A stretch of 64,000 nucleotides of DNA from Lutraria lutraria (lineage: Eukaryota > Mollusca > Bivalvia > Venerida > Mactridae). Below the pieces are notes generated by a model that was given only the letters and a program-made list of their open reading frames with translations, was not told the DNA's origin and made no database searches. Shown here piece by piece: positions 1 to 12,682 of the stretch. The position numbers and the translations under genes were made by a program. Every line of letters starts with the position of its first letter. The first letter of the stretch is position 1. The stretch is taken from contig OZ026845.1 in NCBI GenBank assembly GCA_964023205.1, positions 12,038,001 through 12,102,000 on the forward strand, written 5' to 3'.

Positions 1-3000
1 TGCACCTTATATAAATTCATTAAATAGGGAATTTAATCATAGAATTGCATTTCATAATCATTGTACAATAAACAACATCAATAAGTAGGGCTACAATCAA
101 AATCTAGCTTTGAAATGTGTACATAAATATAGCATTTAATAATTCTGTTTAAAGTTTGTTTACATGTCATGCACTTTATATAAATTCATTAAATAGGTAA
201 TTTAATCATAGATTTGCATTTCATAACCATAATATAATATATATGGTCTTTAATTAGGGATGCGAGGAAAATCTGGTTCTGAAATGTGTACATAAATATA
301 ACATTTATTATTCAGTCTTACGTTGTTTGTTTGCATGTCATGCACCTTATATAAATTCATTAAATAGGGAATTTAATCATAGATTTGCATTTCATAATCA
401 TTGTACAATATACAACATCCATTAATAGGACTGCAATCAAAATCTGGCATTGAAATGTGTACATAAATATTGCATTTAAAAATTCCGTTTAAAGATTGTT
501 TACATGTCATGCACCTTATATAAATTAATAAAATAGGGAATTTAATCATAGATTTGCATTTCATAATCATTTTACAATATACAACATCCATGAATAGGCC
601 TACAATCAAAATTTGGCTTTGAAATGTACACATAAATATTGCATTTAATAATTCTGTTTGAAGTTGTTTACATGTCATGCACCTGATATAAATTCATTAA
701 ACAGGGCATTTAATCATAGATTTGCATTTCATAATCATTGTACAATATACAACATCCATAAATAGGAGTACAGTCAAAATTTGGCTTTGAAATGTACACA
801 TAAATATTGCATTTAATAATTCTGTTTGAAGTTGTTTACATGTCATGCACCTTATATAAATTCATTAAATAGGGAATTTAATCATATATTTGCATTTCAT
901 TATCATTGTACAATATACAACATCCATAAATAGGAGTACAGTCAATATCTGGCTTGCAAATGTACACATAAATATTACATTTAATAATTCTGTTTGAAGT
1001 TGTTTACATGTCATGCACCTTATATAAATTCATTAAATAGGTAATTTAATCATAGATTTGCATTTCATAACCATAATACAATATATATGGTCATTAATTA
1101 GGGATGCGAGGAAAATCTGGCTTTGAAATGTGTACATAAATATAACATTTAATAATTCAGTCTTAAGTTGTTTGTTTACATGTCATGCACCTTATATAAA
1201 TTCATCAAATAGGGAATTTATGCATAGATTCGCATTTCATATCATTGTACAACATATAAGGTCATTAATTAGGGCTATAAAAAAATCTGGCTTTTAAATG
1301 TGTATATAAATATAGCATTTAATAATTCTGTCTAAAATTGTTTATTTAAATGTCATGCACCTTATATAAATTCATTAAATAGGGAATTTAATCATAGATT
1401 TGCATTTCATAATCATTGTACAATACACAACATCCATGCATAAGACTGCAATCATAATCTGTCCTGGAAATGTATACATAAATATTACAGTTAATAATTC
1501 TGTCTAAAATTCATTACAAGTCATGCACCTTATATAAATTCATTAAATAGGGAATTTATCCATATATTTGCATTTCATAATCATTGTATGATATACAACA
1601 TCCATAAATAGGAGTACAATCAAAATTTGGCTTTGAAATGTACACATAAATATTGCATTTAATAATTCTGTTTGAAGTTGTTTACATGTCATGCACCTTA
1701 TATAAATACATTAAATGGGGAATTTATTCATAGATTTGCATTTCTTAATCAATGTATAATAAACAACATCCATAAATAGGACAACAATCAAAATCTGTCT
1801 TTGAAATGTACACATAAATATTGCATTTAATAATTCTGTCTGAACTTGTTTACATGTCATGCACCATATGTAAATTCATTAAATAGGGAATTTAATCATA
1901 AATTTGCATTTCATAATCATTGTACAATATACAACATCAATAAATAGGACTACAATCAAAATCTGGCTTGGAAATGTACACATAAATATTGCATTTTAAT
2001 AATTCTGTCTAAATTTGTTTGTTTACATGTCATGCACCTTATATAAATTCATTAGATAGGGAATTTAATCATAGATTTGGATTTCATAATCATTGTACAA
2101 TACACAACATCCATGAATAGGACTGCAATCAAAATCTGGCGTTGAAATGTGTACATAAATATTGCATTTAAAAATTCTGTCTGAAGTTATTTACATGTCA
2201 TGCACCTTATATAAATTCATTAAATAGGGAATTTAATCATAGAATTGCATTTCATAATCATTGTACAATAAACAACATCAATAAGTAGGGCTACAATCAA
2301 AATCTAGCTTTGAAATGTGTACATAAATATAGCATTTAATAATTCTGTTTAAAGTTTGTTTACATGTCATGCACTTTATATAAATTCATTAAATAGGTAA
2401 TTTAATCATAGATTTGCATTTCATAACCATAATATAATATATATGGTCTTTAATTAGGGATGCGAGGAAAATCTGGTTCTGAAATGTGTACATAAATATA
2501 ACATTTATTATTCAGTCTTACGTTGTTTGTTTGCATGTCATGCACCTTATATAAATTCATTAAATAGGGAATTTAATCATAGATTTGCATTTCATAATCA
2601 TTGTACAATATACAACATCCATTAATAGGACTGCAATCAAAATCTGGCATTGAAATGTGTACATAAATATTGCATTTAAAAATTCCGTTTAAAGATTGTT
2701 TACATGTCATGCACCTTATATAAATTAATAAAATAGGGAATTTAATCATAGATTTGCATTTCATAATCATTTTACAATATACAACATCCATGAATAGGCC
2801 TACAATCAAAATTTGGCTTTGAAATGTACACATAAATATTGCATTTAATAATTCTGTTTGAAGTTGTTTACATGTCATGCACCTGATATAAATTCATTAA
2901 ACAGGGCATTTAATCATAGATTTGCATTTCATAATCATTGTACAATATACAACATCCATAAATAGGAGTACAGTCAAAATTTGGCTTTGAAATGTACACA

Positions 3001-6000
3001 TAAATATTGCATTTAATAATTCTGTTTGAAGTTGTTTACATGTCATGCACCTTATATAAATTCATTAAATAGGGAATTTAATCATATATTTGCATTTCAT
3101 TATCATTGTACAATATACAACATCCATAAATAGGAGTACAGTCAATATCTGGCTTGCAAATGTACACATAAATATTACATTTAATAATTCTGTCTGAAGT
3201 TGTTACATGTCATGCACCTTATATAAATTCATTAAATAGGGAATTTAATCATAGATTTGCATTTCATAATCATTGTACAATATACAACATCCATGAATAG
3301 GAGTACAGTCAAAATTTGGCTTTGAAATGTACACATAAATATTGCATTTAATAATTCTGTTTGAAGTTGTTTACATGTCATGCACCTTATATAAATTCAT
3401 TAAATAGGGAATTTAATCATATATTTGCATTTCATAATCATTGTACAATATACAACATCCATAAATAGGAGTACAGTCAATATCTGGCTTGCAAATGTAC
3501 ACATAAATATTACATTTAATAATTCTGTCTGAAGTTGTTACATGTCATGCACCTTATATAAATTCATTAAATAGGGAATTTAATCATAGATTTGCATTTC
3601 ATAATCATTGTACAATACACAACATCCATGCATAAGACTGCAATCATAATCTGTCCTGGAAATGTATACATAAATATTACATTTAATAATTCTGTCTAAA
3701 ATTCATTACAAGTCATGCACCTTATATAAATTCATTAAATAGGGAATTTATCCATATATTTGCATTTCTTAATCAATGTATAATAAACAACATCCATAAA
3801 TAGGACAACAATCAAAATCTGTCTTTGAAATGTACACATAAATATTGCATTTAATAATTCTGTCTGAACTTGTTTACATGTCATGCACCTTATATAAATT
3901 CATTAAATAGGGAATTTAATCATAGATTTGCATTTCATATCCCTAATACAATATACCACATCCATAAATAGGCATACAATCAAAATCTGGCTTGGAAATG
4001 TACACATAAATATTACATTTAATAATTCTGTCTGAAGTTGTTTACATGTCATGCACCTTATATAAATTCATTAAATAGGTAATTTAATCATAGATTTGCA
4101 TTTCATAATCATTGTACAATATAGAACAACCATGAATAGGACGGCCATTAAAATCTGGCGTTGAAATGTGTGCATAAATATTACATTTAATAATTCTGTC
4201 TAAACTTGTTTACATGCCATGCACCTTATATAAATTCAGTAAATAGGGGATTTATCAATAGATTTGCATTTTTTAATCATTGTACAATATACAACATCAA
4301 TAAATAAGACTGCAATCAAAATTTGGCTTTGAAATATACATATAAATATTACATTTAATAATTATGTTTGAAGTTGTTTACATGTCATGCACCTTATATA
4401 AAGTCATTAAATAGGTAATTTAATCATAGATTGGTATTTCATAATCATTGTACAATAGACAACATCAATAAGTAGGGCTACAATCAAATTCTGACTTTGA
4501 AATGTGAACATAAATATTGCATTTAAAAATTCCGTTTAAAGATTGTTTACATGTCATGCACCTTATATAAATACATTAAATGGGGAATTTATTCATAGAT
4601 TTGCATTTCTTAATCAATGTATAATATACAACATCCATAAATAGGACAACAATCAAAATCTGTCTTTGAAATGTACACATAAATATTGCATTTAATAATT
4701 CTGTCTGAACTTGTTTACATGTCATGCACCTTATATAAATTCATTAAATAGGGAATTTAATCATAGATTTGCATTTCATAATCATTGTACAATACACAAA
4801 ATCCATGAATGAGACTGCAATCATAATCTGGCTTGGAAATGTATACATAAATATTACAGTTAATAATTCTGTCTAAAATTCATTACATGTCATGCACCTT
4901 ATATAAATTCATTAAATAGGGAATTTATCCATATATTTGCATTTCATAATCATTGTATGATATACAACATCCATAAATAGGACTACAATCAAAATTTGGC
5001 TTTGAAATATACATATAAATATTGCATTTAATAATTCTGTTTGAAGTTGTTTACATGTCATGCACCTTATATAAATTCATTAAATGGGTAATTTAATCAT
5101 AGATTGGCATTTCATAATCATTGCAGAATTGACCACATCAATAAGTAGGGCTATAATCAAATTCTGGCTTTGAAATGTGAACATAAATATTGTATTTAAA
5201 AATTCCGTTTAAAGATTGTTTACATGTCATGCACCTTGTATAAATTCATTAAATAGGGAATTTAATCATCGATTCGCATTTCATAATCATTGTACAACAT
5301 ATAAGGTCATTAATTAGGGCTATAAAAAAATCTGGCTTTTAAATGTGTATATAAATATAGCATTTAATAATTCTGTCTAAAATTGTTTATTTAAATGTCA
5401 TGCACCTTATATAAATTCATTAAATAGGTAATTTAATCATAGATTTGCATTTCATAATCATTGTACAATACACAACATCCATGCATAAGACTGCAATCAT
5501 AATTTGTCCTGGAAATGTATACATAAATATTACAGTTAATAATTCTGTCTAAAGTTTATTACATGTCATGCACCTTATATAAATTCATTAAATAGGGAAT
5601 TAAATCATAGATTTGCATTTCATAATCATTGTACAATACACAACATCCATGCATAAGACTGCAATCATAATTTGGCTTGGAAATGTACACATAAATATTA
5701 CATTTTAATAATTCTGTCTAAATTTGTTTGTTTACATGTCATGCACCTTATATAAATTCATTAAATAGGGAATTAAATCATAGATTTGCGTTTCATAATC
5801 ATTGTACAATACACAACATCCATGCATAAGACTGCAATCATAATTTGGCTTGGAAATGTATACATAAATATTACAGTTAATAATTCTGTCTAAAATTCAT
5901 TACATGTCATGCACCTTATATAAATTCATTAAATAGGGAATTTATCCATATATTTGCATTTCATAATCATTGTATGATATACAACATCCATAAATAGGAC

Positions 6001-6640
6001 TACAATCAAAATTTGGCTTTGAAATGTACACATAAATATTACATTTTAATAATTCTGTCTAAATTTGTTTGTTTACATGTCATGCACCTTATATAAATTC
6101 ATTAAATAGGGAATTAAATCATAGATTTGCGATTCATAATCATTGTACAATGCACAACATCCATGCATGAGACTGCAGTCATAATTTGGCTTGGAAATGT
6201 ATACATAAATCTTACATTTAATAATTCTGTCTAAAATTCATTACATGTCATGCATCCATATATTTGCATTTCATAATCATTGTACAATATACAACATCCA
6301 TAAATAGGCCTGCAATCAAATCTGGCTTTGGAATGTGTACATAAATCTTACATTTAATAATTCTGTCTGAAATTGTTTACATGTCATGTACCTTATATGA
6401 ATTCATTAAATAGGGATTTTAATCATAGAATTGCATTTTATAATCATTATACAATATACAACATCAATAAATAGGGCTAAAATTAAAATCTGGCTTTGAA
6501 ATGTGTGCATACATATTGCATTTAATAATTTCGTTTAAAGTTTGTTTACATGTCATGCACTTCATATTAATTCTTTGAATAGGTTATTTTTTTATAGATT
6601 TCCTTTTCATAATCATTTGATGTAACATAATTCAACCAGA
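1..6640. repeat. AT-rich satellite array, monomer about 168-172 bp
   Basis: A head-to-tail array of about 39 monomers. The landmark TGTCATGCAC starts at 165, 336, 505, 673, 841, 1009 and 1181, giving spacings of 171, 169, 168, 168, 168 and 172 bp. Each monomer carries the recognisable blocks CACCTTATATAAATTCATT, TTTGCATTTCATAATCATTG and ACATAAATATT. Monomers differ by substitutions and small indels and come in several subtypes. The array is open at the left edge and loses register near 6540-6640. Short ORFs on its minus strand are by-products of the repeat and not genes. A nucleosome-sized AT-rich monomer is typical of centromeric or heterochromatic satellites, but that role is inference. Confidence 0.97.
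2201..3193. repeat. Second copy of a 993-bp multi-monomer block (first copy at 1-993)
   Basis: Positions 2201-3193 match 1-993 with no difference I could see, while neighbouring single monomers differ clearly from one another. The offset is exactly 2200 bp, or 13 monomers. After 993/3193 the copies diverge (TGTTTGAAGTTGTTTACATG against TGTCTGAAGTTGTTACATG), but related subtypes continue at a similar offset: CAATACACAACATCCATGCA occurs at 1421 and 3613. This is a higher-order repeat or a very recent unequal exchange. A smaller two-monomer period is visible between about 2880-3220 and 3220-3560. Confidence 0.9.
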
Positions 6641-7020
6641 TATTTAAACAAGTTATTCATCGGGAAGTTTCAATCGATTAATTTAATGCTTATTACGTTT
6701 AACTTTTTGTTCGAGCATGTCTTCATGTATGATATATTACATTCTGCGTAAGTTGAGTATTCAAAGAGGCATAATGTAAACAAATATTGCAGAAACAATG
6801 CCGTTTAAAGTATGTTTATAATTCATGCACATTGCATGAAATCATTCATTAGGTCATTTAATATAGATTCCTAAATTAAAAATATTAATAAATACCGCAA
6901 GACTAAATTCAGCATGTTTTGACCTAAATAATTAGGGTAATTAATCTAATGCTACATGTGTAGTAATCAAATGGGTTTTGCAACATGCATATAAGTCATT
7001 TCATTCCTAAATATTCATAA
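6641..7020. repeat. Decayed satellite edge
   Basis: Diverged monomer pieces remain recognisable, such as ATTCATGCACATTGCATGAA followed by TTAGGTCATTTAAT near 6821-6860, separated by unrelated AT-rich sequence. The same diverged form recurs at 8630-8870 and 9060-9240, so the LINE at 7.0-8.56 kb lies inside this old array margin. Confidence 0.65.
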
Positions 7021-7021
7021 T

Positions 7022-8141
7022 AATGTCTTTCTTGGTGTCGGGAAATATACACCCAATGCAGCCGTAATTGGAGAAATGGCATGGATTACCCCAAACATAA
7101 GACAATGGAAATCTATATCATTATTTTGGTCTCGCCTGTCATGTATGGACAATACTCGTATAAATAAACAGAACAGAACAGAATATTTATTTCGTCTTAT
7201 ACATAGTACATCGACAAATATACATATAGATATATATATACAAACATATATTATACAACAAACAACCAACCAACACATGACAAACAAGGTGTGCAAATTT
7301 CAAATACAAATACATATTAACAATTGGAGGATGAACATAATTATCTTTCTTCCTGCAGTTATAATTGCATTTCTAATACACAAAGCTTCTTTTACAAATT
7401 TTGACAAGTTAATAATTTCATTTTTATTGCAAGAATTTAACAATTGTGTATATTTGTAAACTGAAGGGTTATTGTAGTAATACTTTTTAATATAATTTCT
7501 TCACATTGCACTCTGGGCTAATACTTTAAAATTAGCTCGTTCATCATGTAAAAATTGGTTTCACACTGTGATTAATATGCTTAATGTCTGTGATTTACCA
7601 GAATTCTGTGATATAAATGTTTCTATTCCTAAACACACTTTGGTTGACAAAGTTACATCTGCTTTACTTTTAAAATATAGTCTTGATTGGAATAAATCTA
7701 TTAATGCTGCCACAGGACTGTCAGGACAAGGAAGCAACAAGTTACGTTACCTATCGTTCATTTAAAACTGATTTATGTACGGAAAATTATTGTAAATTGA
7801 TCATGCCTCCTCGTCATAGGGCAGCCTATAGTAAATTTCGTTGTGGTGTAGCTCCTATACGTATAGAGACCGGTCGATATGAGCGTATTCCGGTAAACAA
7901 CTGTAAATGCCCTTTCTGTGATAGCATTGAGGATGAGTTCCATGTATTGTTGGATTGTAATTTATATGATGATATTAGACAAAACATGTACACTAAAGCG
8001 GTTACCATTAATGATGCCTTTATACAAATGTCTAAAACTGATAAGCCGATATTTCTTTTCAACACAGCAGATATGATTAGAATATGTGCTAAAACCTGTT
8101 ATGATATTTTACAACGAAGAACATTTTTTATTAATAAATAA
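7022..8141 (+). mobile_element. Degenerate LINE (non-LTR retrotransposon), C-terminal end of the RT protein
   Basis: The plus strand at 7022-7170 encodes FLGVGKYTPNAA and a following tryptophan-rich segment typical of the region after the reverse transcriptase domain. Coding resumes near 7508 (ARSSCKNWFHTV) and continues to a stop at 8141. The C-terminal part contains FRCGVAPIRIETGRYE followed by a CPFC, then H, then C cysteine-histidine cluster (roughly residues 73-92 of the last frame), the zinc-binding motif found at the end of many invertebrate LINE proteins. A one-base insertion near 7741 shifts the frame between KLR and TYRSFKTD. The RT core with the YxDD box is missing, so the copy is 5' truncated and dead. 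Its clade cannot be assigned from this fragment. Confidence 0.85.
7171..7505 (-). mobile_element. Insertion splitting the LINE coding region
   Basis: The LINE reading frame stops making sense at 7171 and resumes near 7508. The intervening 335 bp is AT-rich. Read on the minus strand it ends in AATAAATATTCTGTTCTGTT, a polyadenylation-like signal followed by a short TTCTG repeat, as in the 3' ends of many LINEs and SINEs. This suggests a retroposed fragment in reverse orientation. No protein is encoded. Confidence 0.55.
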
Positions 8142-8565
8142 TGCATCTTATGTATAAAGGGTAGTGTGTTTTTATGTTAATAATGCTATATACTTTGTTT
8201 TAATATTTGCTTATGTTTTATTTCCATCTAAGAGACTGCTGTTAATCAGTTCATCTACGGTCTGACCGGGGTGATAATTGATATTATAAAATGTTTTTTA
8301 ATAAGCGCATTAGTGCCTATTTACAAATTTCAATTTCTTAAATCAATTAGTTTTTATCAGACTTTTATAACAACGCATTAACAACAGTCTCTTAGTCTTA
8401 TTTATGTAAATATTCATATGCAATACAATTTATGTGATATTGTATATTTCAAGTCTCTTATAATTCAATATTGAATGGTTATGTGCATTTTAAGTGTTTG
8501 TGTATGATAAATATATTTTATGTATGTACATAAATGAGACAAGAATAAAGAAAAAAATAATGTGT
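8142..8565 (+). mobile_element. Probable 3' untranslated tail of the 7.0-8.1 kb LINE
   Basis: Non-coding sequence after the LINE stop, ending near AAGAATAAAGAAAAAAATAA at 8541-8560, a polyadenylation-like end. It contains an 18-bp inverted repeat with one mismatch (8229-8246, TAAGAGACTGCTGTTAAT; 8377-8394), which could form a stem in the element RNA. After it, diverged satellite sequence resumes. Confidence 0.5.
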
Positions 8566-8629
8566 TTTTCAACAAAACAATATGCTGTAATGTTTGAACA
8601 AATATACCGGATATAATTCAATACAAAGT

Positions 8630-8870
8630 ATATATACAGTTCATGCACTCTGCATAAACTCTTTAATTAGGTCATGTCATGAAAATTTGAAGTTAGGAGT
8701 TTATGCACATCATCTAAGGTCAATAATTAGGGTATTTAATCAAAATATGACTGTGAAATATGTAAATAAATATTACAGAAACAATTCCGTTTAAAATATG
8801 TTTACAATTCATGCCCATTGCATGAAATTATTATTTAGGTCATTTAATCAAGATTCCTCAATAATGTGTT
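8630..8870. repeat. Diverged satellite monomers
   Basis: Contains TTCATGCACTCTGCATAAA, AATAATTAGGGTATTTAATC and TTCATGCCCATTGCATGAAA, recognisable as strongly mutated versions of the 169-bp monomer. Confidence 0.6.
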
Positions 8871-8929
8871 TTTTAACAAAGCTATATGCTGTAAAGCTTG
8901 TACATGTACATGTATTGTCAATTTTGTCA

Positions 8930-9050
8930 ATTTCACAGTTTATATTTGGCGTAATATGATGACATGCTATTTGCTGTATTGTATATTATATCATGCTAGA
9001 TGATGTACATATGTACAAATCTGTTAATAAATGTGCCTTGCCTTGCCTTG
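8930..9050 (+). mobile_element. Short retroelement tail ending in a CTTGC repeat
   Basis: The segment ends in AATAAATGTGCCTTGCCTTG at about 9026-9045, an AATAAA-like signal followed by a pentanucleotide repeat, a common ending of non-LTR elements. It sits within diverged satellite sequence. No coding capacity is visible. Confidence 0.4.
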
Positions 9051-9240
9051 TAAACAAATATCCCATCAATAATTCAGTGCAAAGTATGTATGTAATTCAT
9101 GCACATTGCATGAAATCATTAATTATCTAATCAAGATTCCTCAATGAAAAATGTTAAGAAACAAAGCAAGAACAAATTCAGTATATTTGGCCTAAATAAT
9201 TAGGGTAATTAATCACATACTGTATGTCTAGTAATTGCCC
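9051..9240. repeat. Diverged satellite monomer, outermost piece
   Basis: ATTCATGCACATTGCATGAA (about 9097-9116) and CCTAAATAATTAGGGTAATT match the decayed edge at 6820-6950. This is the last trace of the array. Positions 9241-9553 are unremarkable T-rich sequence. Confidence 0.6.
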
Positions 9241-9553
9241 TTGTTTAATATTTATTTTTCATTTTCATTTATTTTCATACTTCATTTCTAATTTCACTTC
9301 ATATGTCTCATATCTGTTGCTAGTTATTTCTTCATTTGTGAGAGACATTGGAAATGTATAACCATGAATTGTCTGTTAAATCATTTTTTTCTGAACTAAG
9401 TACATGTATTTTTTTCTATTTTTTCCTGAACTACATGTTACTTTCTTCTAAACTGCATGTATTCTTCAATTATTATGTTTTCAATATGCAACATATATTT
9501 ATGTTTGTCTTCTGAGAAAAACCTAATTTATTTTTGTAAGATCTCACTTATCC

Positions 9554-9876
9554 TGTAGCGGTGTGTATATTATATTTATAAATTGGCTGGGATATTCACC
9601 AGCCCGATTAGCTCAGTTAGTAAGCATGTGACTTGCAAGCAGGAGGTCGCGGGATCGAGCCCCGCATCGAGTACATTATTTTCCTCCTGCTATTACATTT
9701 GGTGCCGTGTGTGACTAGCCTTGGAATCCTAGAGCTAGGATGAAGCATGTGGCTAGATTAGTTTAAAGAGCCTGGTTGTCGCGATTATAATTACTTTGAA
9801 TAAAAAGGAAGGAGGAATGTAGCGGTGTGTATATTATATTTATAAATTGGCTGGGATATTCACCAGCCCGATTAGC
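9554..9876 (+). mobile_element. tRNA-derived SINE flanked by 59-bp direct repeats
   Basis: A 59-bp block beginning TGTAGCGGTGTGTATATTAT occurs perfectly at 9554-9612 and 9818-9876, 264 bp apart. The first copy runs into a tRNA-like head at 9602-9672 with an A box (TTAGCTCAGTTAG) and a B box (GGGATCGAGCCCC); the anticodon-loop position reads CTTGCAA, anticodon TGC (Ala). The body (TACATTATTTTCCTCCTG, then GTGTGTGACTAGCCTTGG) leads to the second copy, which stops at GATTAGC and abuts LINE sequence. The same order occurs at 33165-34165, so the unit was probably tandem or dimeric. Confidence 0.8.
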
Positions 9877-10780
9877 ATTGCATTTATTATATAAACGAAT
9901 TTTTAACTTGCATTTGCCTTTTAATCTCATTTTTAAACTATTTGACAACACCATCTCACCAATTTTGACCTACGCATGTGAAATCTGGGGCTGTGAGAAT
10001 ACTGAAATTTTAGAAAGAATCCACTGTACGTGACTCTATCCGTAAAATACTCAAACTAAGGAAAAGCACGCCATTATACATGTTATATGCGGAAGCTGGG
10101 CGTTATCCTTTACTTATTATTATAAAATGTAGAATGGTAAATTTTTGGAATAGATTAATTACCGGAGACTCTGACAAAATATCATATAAAATTTACCAAA
10201 TTTTGATTCTAAGTGAATTAACTATATCAAGAATATATTTATCGAATGTGGAAGGCATGATATTTGGCTTAATCAGAATCGAATTCAATCAAATTCAAAA
10301 TCTCTGATGTTACAAATTAAACAAATTCTTTTAGATCAAAATAAACAGTCCTGGAATGCTTTTTTACAAAATTCAAACAAAGGAAAAAATTATGGTTCCT
10401 TTCAAGATGATATCAAGCTTGAAAATTATTAATTTTAATGACTCTCATAATATCTGATGCCTTCAATCTCCTAAAATTTAGAACTGCAAACCACTATTTC
10501 CCTGTTGAAACTGGTTGCTGGGACAGAACAGATATATCTGACCGGAAGTGTACTTTATACTAGAGCCCTAAGGATATAGCAGATGAATTTCACTATCTTC
10601 TTAAATGCACTTTTACCAAACACAGTAGAAAAAAATGGCTTAACAAATACTATTATACAAGACCTAATATATTAAAATTCCAGCAACTTCTACAATGTAC
10701 TTCTTACCACGTGCTTCATAAGTTATGCCAATTAATTCATTAAAATCCTTTTCAGCCATATAAAAAGATGATACTGGGTT
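9877..10780 (+). mobile_element. Degenerate LINE, distal RT and C-terminal zinc-knuckle region
   Basis: Successive frames give RIFNLHLPFNL, ISPILTYACEIWG, EAGRYPLL with CRMVNFWNRL, and finally NHYFPVETGCW followed by an ADEFHYLLKC segment. This order matches the distal part of LINE RT proteins. Frame changes occur after about 10030 and again between about 10260 and 10440. A TAG interrupts the last block (10561-10563), and a tyrosine stands where the second cysteine of the zinc cluster is expected. The 5' end is cut at the SINE junction. It is related in layout to the 7.0-kb LINE but clearly diverged from it. Confidence 0.8.
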
Positions 10781-10939
10781 TAATGAATATGTAATCATTG
10801 ATTTATTATTACGTATGTGACCTTATTTTATACATCGAATGTCTTGTCCATTTAACAATAAAGCACTAATAATTTACATTATAAAAAGTTTAAAAAAAAA
10901 TGTTTTTTAAATTCTTACTGAGAGGACTTCTAACATAAC

Positions 10940-12270
10940 TTATTATTGTATATAAGAATGTACCTTCGAAAATGATATGTTATGTGATTAAAAATTGTAT
11001 ATGTCCGTCTGACCGATAGTTTTGTCATTATGTTCTTCCTGGATATATTTTGAGATCATGTTAATATGTACGAGGGATGATCCAAAATACACAGGACTAT
11101 CGTGCTCTTGGCAAAACTTATGGTTCAATTGTCAATAACTATACATATTTTTAAACCGCTATCCAATCTGCTTGATTTTTATGAATTTTGACCAAATTTA
11201 TTTGACCACACTCCGGCAATGACGCCATGTATTACCATGGTAACGTGCACCCGGAGCACTAGAAATTGAAATCATGAATATACCTGTAATAAAACTAATG
11301 TTTTAGTCAAAATTCGGTTTAAGGACATGAAATTCCATCAAGTCACCATATCAAAGATTGCAAATCATTAGACAACAGGCCTACGCAGACATATAATATG
11401 ATTCAAGAAACGTGTCTGAGAAACCATGTCAGTCAGACACTGGTATTCAATTGACATAAAAGGTTTGTTGTCAGAAGATCAATGAAATATGATGTGGGTA
11501 GGGTCCCGAAAGAGAAAACAGTCGCAACGTCAATGACTTCTGTTGTGGACGCGCTGGCCAAGGATTGACAGCAGATATAGTTAGGTGTTTGTCAAAATGA
11601 TATGTTTGATATAGGTTATGGCCGGAATAAATTAATTTTAATTAAAAACCTTCAAATTAGAATATATATCACAGATGCATCATTTTTAAATGCGATCCAC
11701 TGTTCAACTGTTCTCTATAGAAACCTACTGCGCGCATTGCAGAAGGAGACACCTTGACCCCCCCCCCCCCAGAAAACTTTATTATTCCACTGTCTGGACA
11801 ATGTCTTTCCCACACTGCCTGCAGAAAAAGAATCATATTGAAATGGCCGTCTGAGCATTTTGCAAATTTCATGGATATCCTTTTTTTCTAATTCCAAGCT
11901 ATTAATGCTTGAATAAGCGCTGTTTCTTTTACATTGCTATGTTGAACTATCTAACTAATGCAATATCAACGAATATGTATTTTCAAATGGCATGTATATA
12001 CCTTTGAAAATGTTATGTTATGTGACTGAAAACTGTATACATTTGTATGTCCGTTTGACCGATAGTTTTATCATAAATTTTTTCAGACTTTCATATTCTT
12101 CATGGATATATTTTGATATCATGTTAATATGTATATTATATTTCATTGTTAAGTTCTTAACCACATAATCAATAATTTCCTTCTTGTCCCTTTTCTTTCT
12201 TCTAATTCCAGGCTATTAGTGCTTGAATCAGCGTTGTTTTTTTTACATTGCTATGCTTAAATCAGTCAAT
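10940..12270. repeat. Two tandem copies of a 300-bp non-coding block
   Basis: The block starts with TATACCTTTGAAAATGTTAT-like sequence, includes CCGTTTGACCGATAGTTTT and GATATCATGTTAATATGTA, and ends with TTCTAATTCCAGGCTATTA and ACATTGCTATG. Copy one is 10950-11070 plus 11885-11935; copy two is 11990-12260. Copy one is split by the mariner-like relic at 11071-11884. The block may be LINE 3' tail sequence, given the LINE just upstream. Confidence 0.65.
11071..11884 (+). mobile_element. Mariner-like transposon relic
   Basis: It begins directly after a TA with CGAGGGATGATCCAAAATAC, like the ends of several mollusc mariner elements as I recall them. Translated plus-strand fragments near 11330-11570 include KFHQVTISKIANH, ETCLRNHVSQTLVF and VPKEKTVATSMTSVVDALAK, which resemble the N-terminal helix-turn-helix part of a mariner transposase. 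Stops and frame changes are frequent and no catalytic domain is readable. The matching right terminal repeat is not obvious. A 13-base C tract lies at 11758-11770. Confidence 0.5.
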
Positions 12271-12454
12271 ATTTAGCTATTTTTGTTTACATAAATGTAA
12301 AAGTTAAATTTCTAAAATGGTATTGAGCTTACAATAATATTGTTTAAACTTTATGTCTATACATATTTGGTCTGTTCAATAACTGTATATTACATATAAT
12401 TCAAATTCTATACTGGAAATACTTCAGATAATAAGTTTCTTTTTTTTGTACTAC

Positions 12455-12682
12455 TACCCAGCCAGCAAAATCATATCGGTCCGATATCTATCCGATATGC
12501 ATTTCATATCGGTCCGATATCGAAAACGATATCGGGCCGTTATCGTTTTGCCCATCGGCATTTGATCGGTCCGATATCGTTTAAGATATACATCGGACCA
12601 ATATCGGATAGATATCCAACCGTTATGCCGATATGCCGTTTTATATCCGATATCTATCCGATATACCTATGCTGGCTGGGTA
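12455..12682. mobile_element. Miniature TIR element built of GATATCGG-type palindromes
   Basis: Terminal inverted repeats CCCAGCCAGCA and TGCTGGCTGGG are flanked on both sides by TA (12455-12456, 12681-12682). The roughly 225-bp interior is a run of CGGTCCGATATC, ATATCGGACC and related self-complementary words, so the whole copy can fold on itself. It is non-coding and non-autonomous. The TA duplication would fit a Tc1/mariner-type mobiliser, but palindromic miniature elements of this kind occur in several superfamilies. Confidence 0.75.

Noticed and set aside
373..2878. Identical 101-codon minus-strand ORFs at 373-678 and 2573-2878
   Set aside because: They lie wholly in the satellite and are identical because the array has a 2.2-kb period; the peptide itself repeats with the monomers.
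1..6640. CRISPR-like array
   Set aside because: The repeats are 169 bp, contiguous and without unique spacers. This is a eukaryotic satellite.
7076..7459. 127-codon plus-strand ORF
   Set aside because: Its first part is the LINE frame and the remainder runs through a nested AT-rich insertion, so it is a chance fusion.
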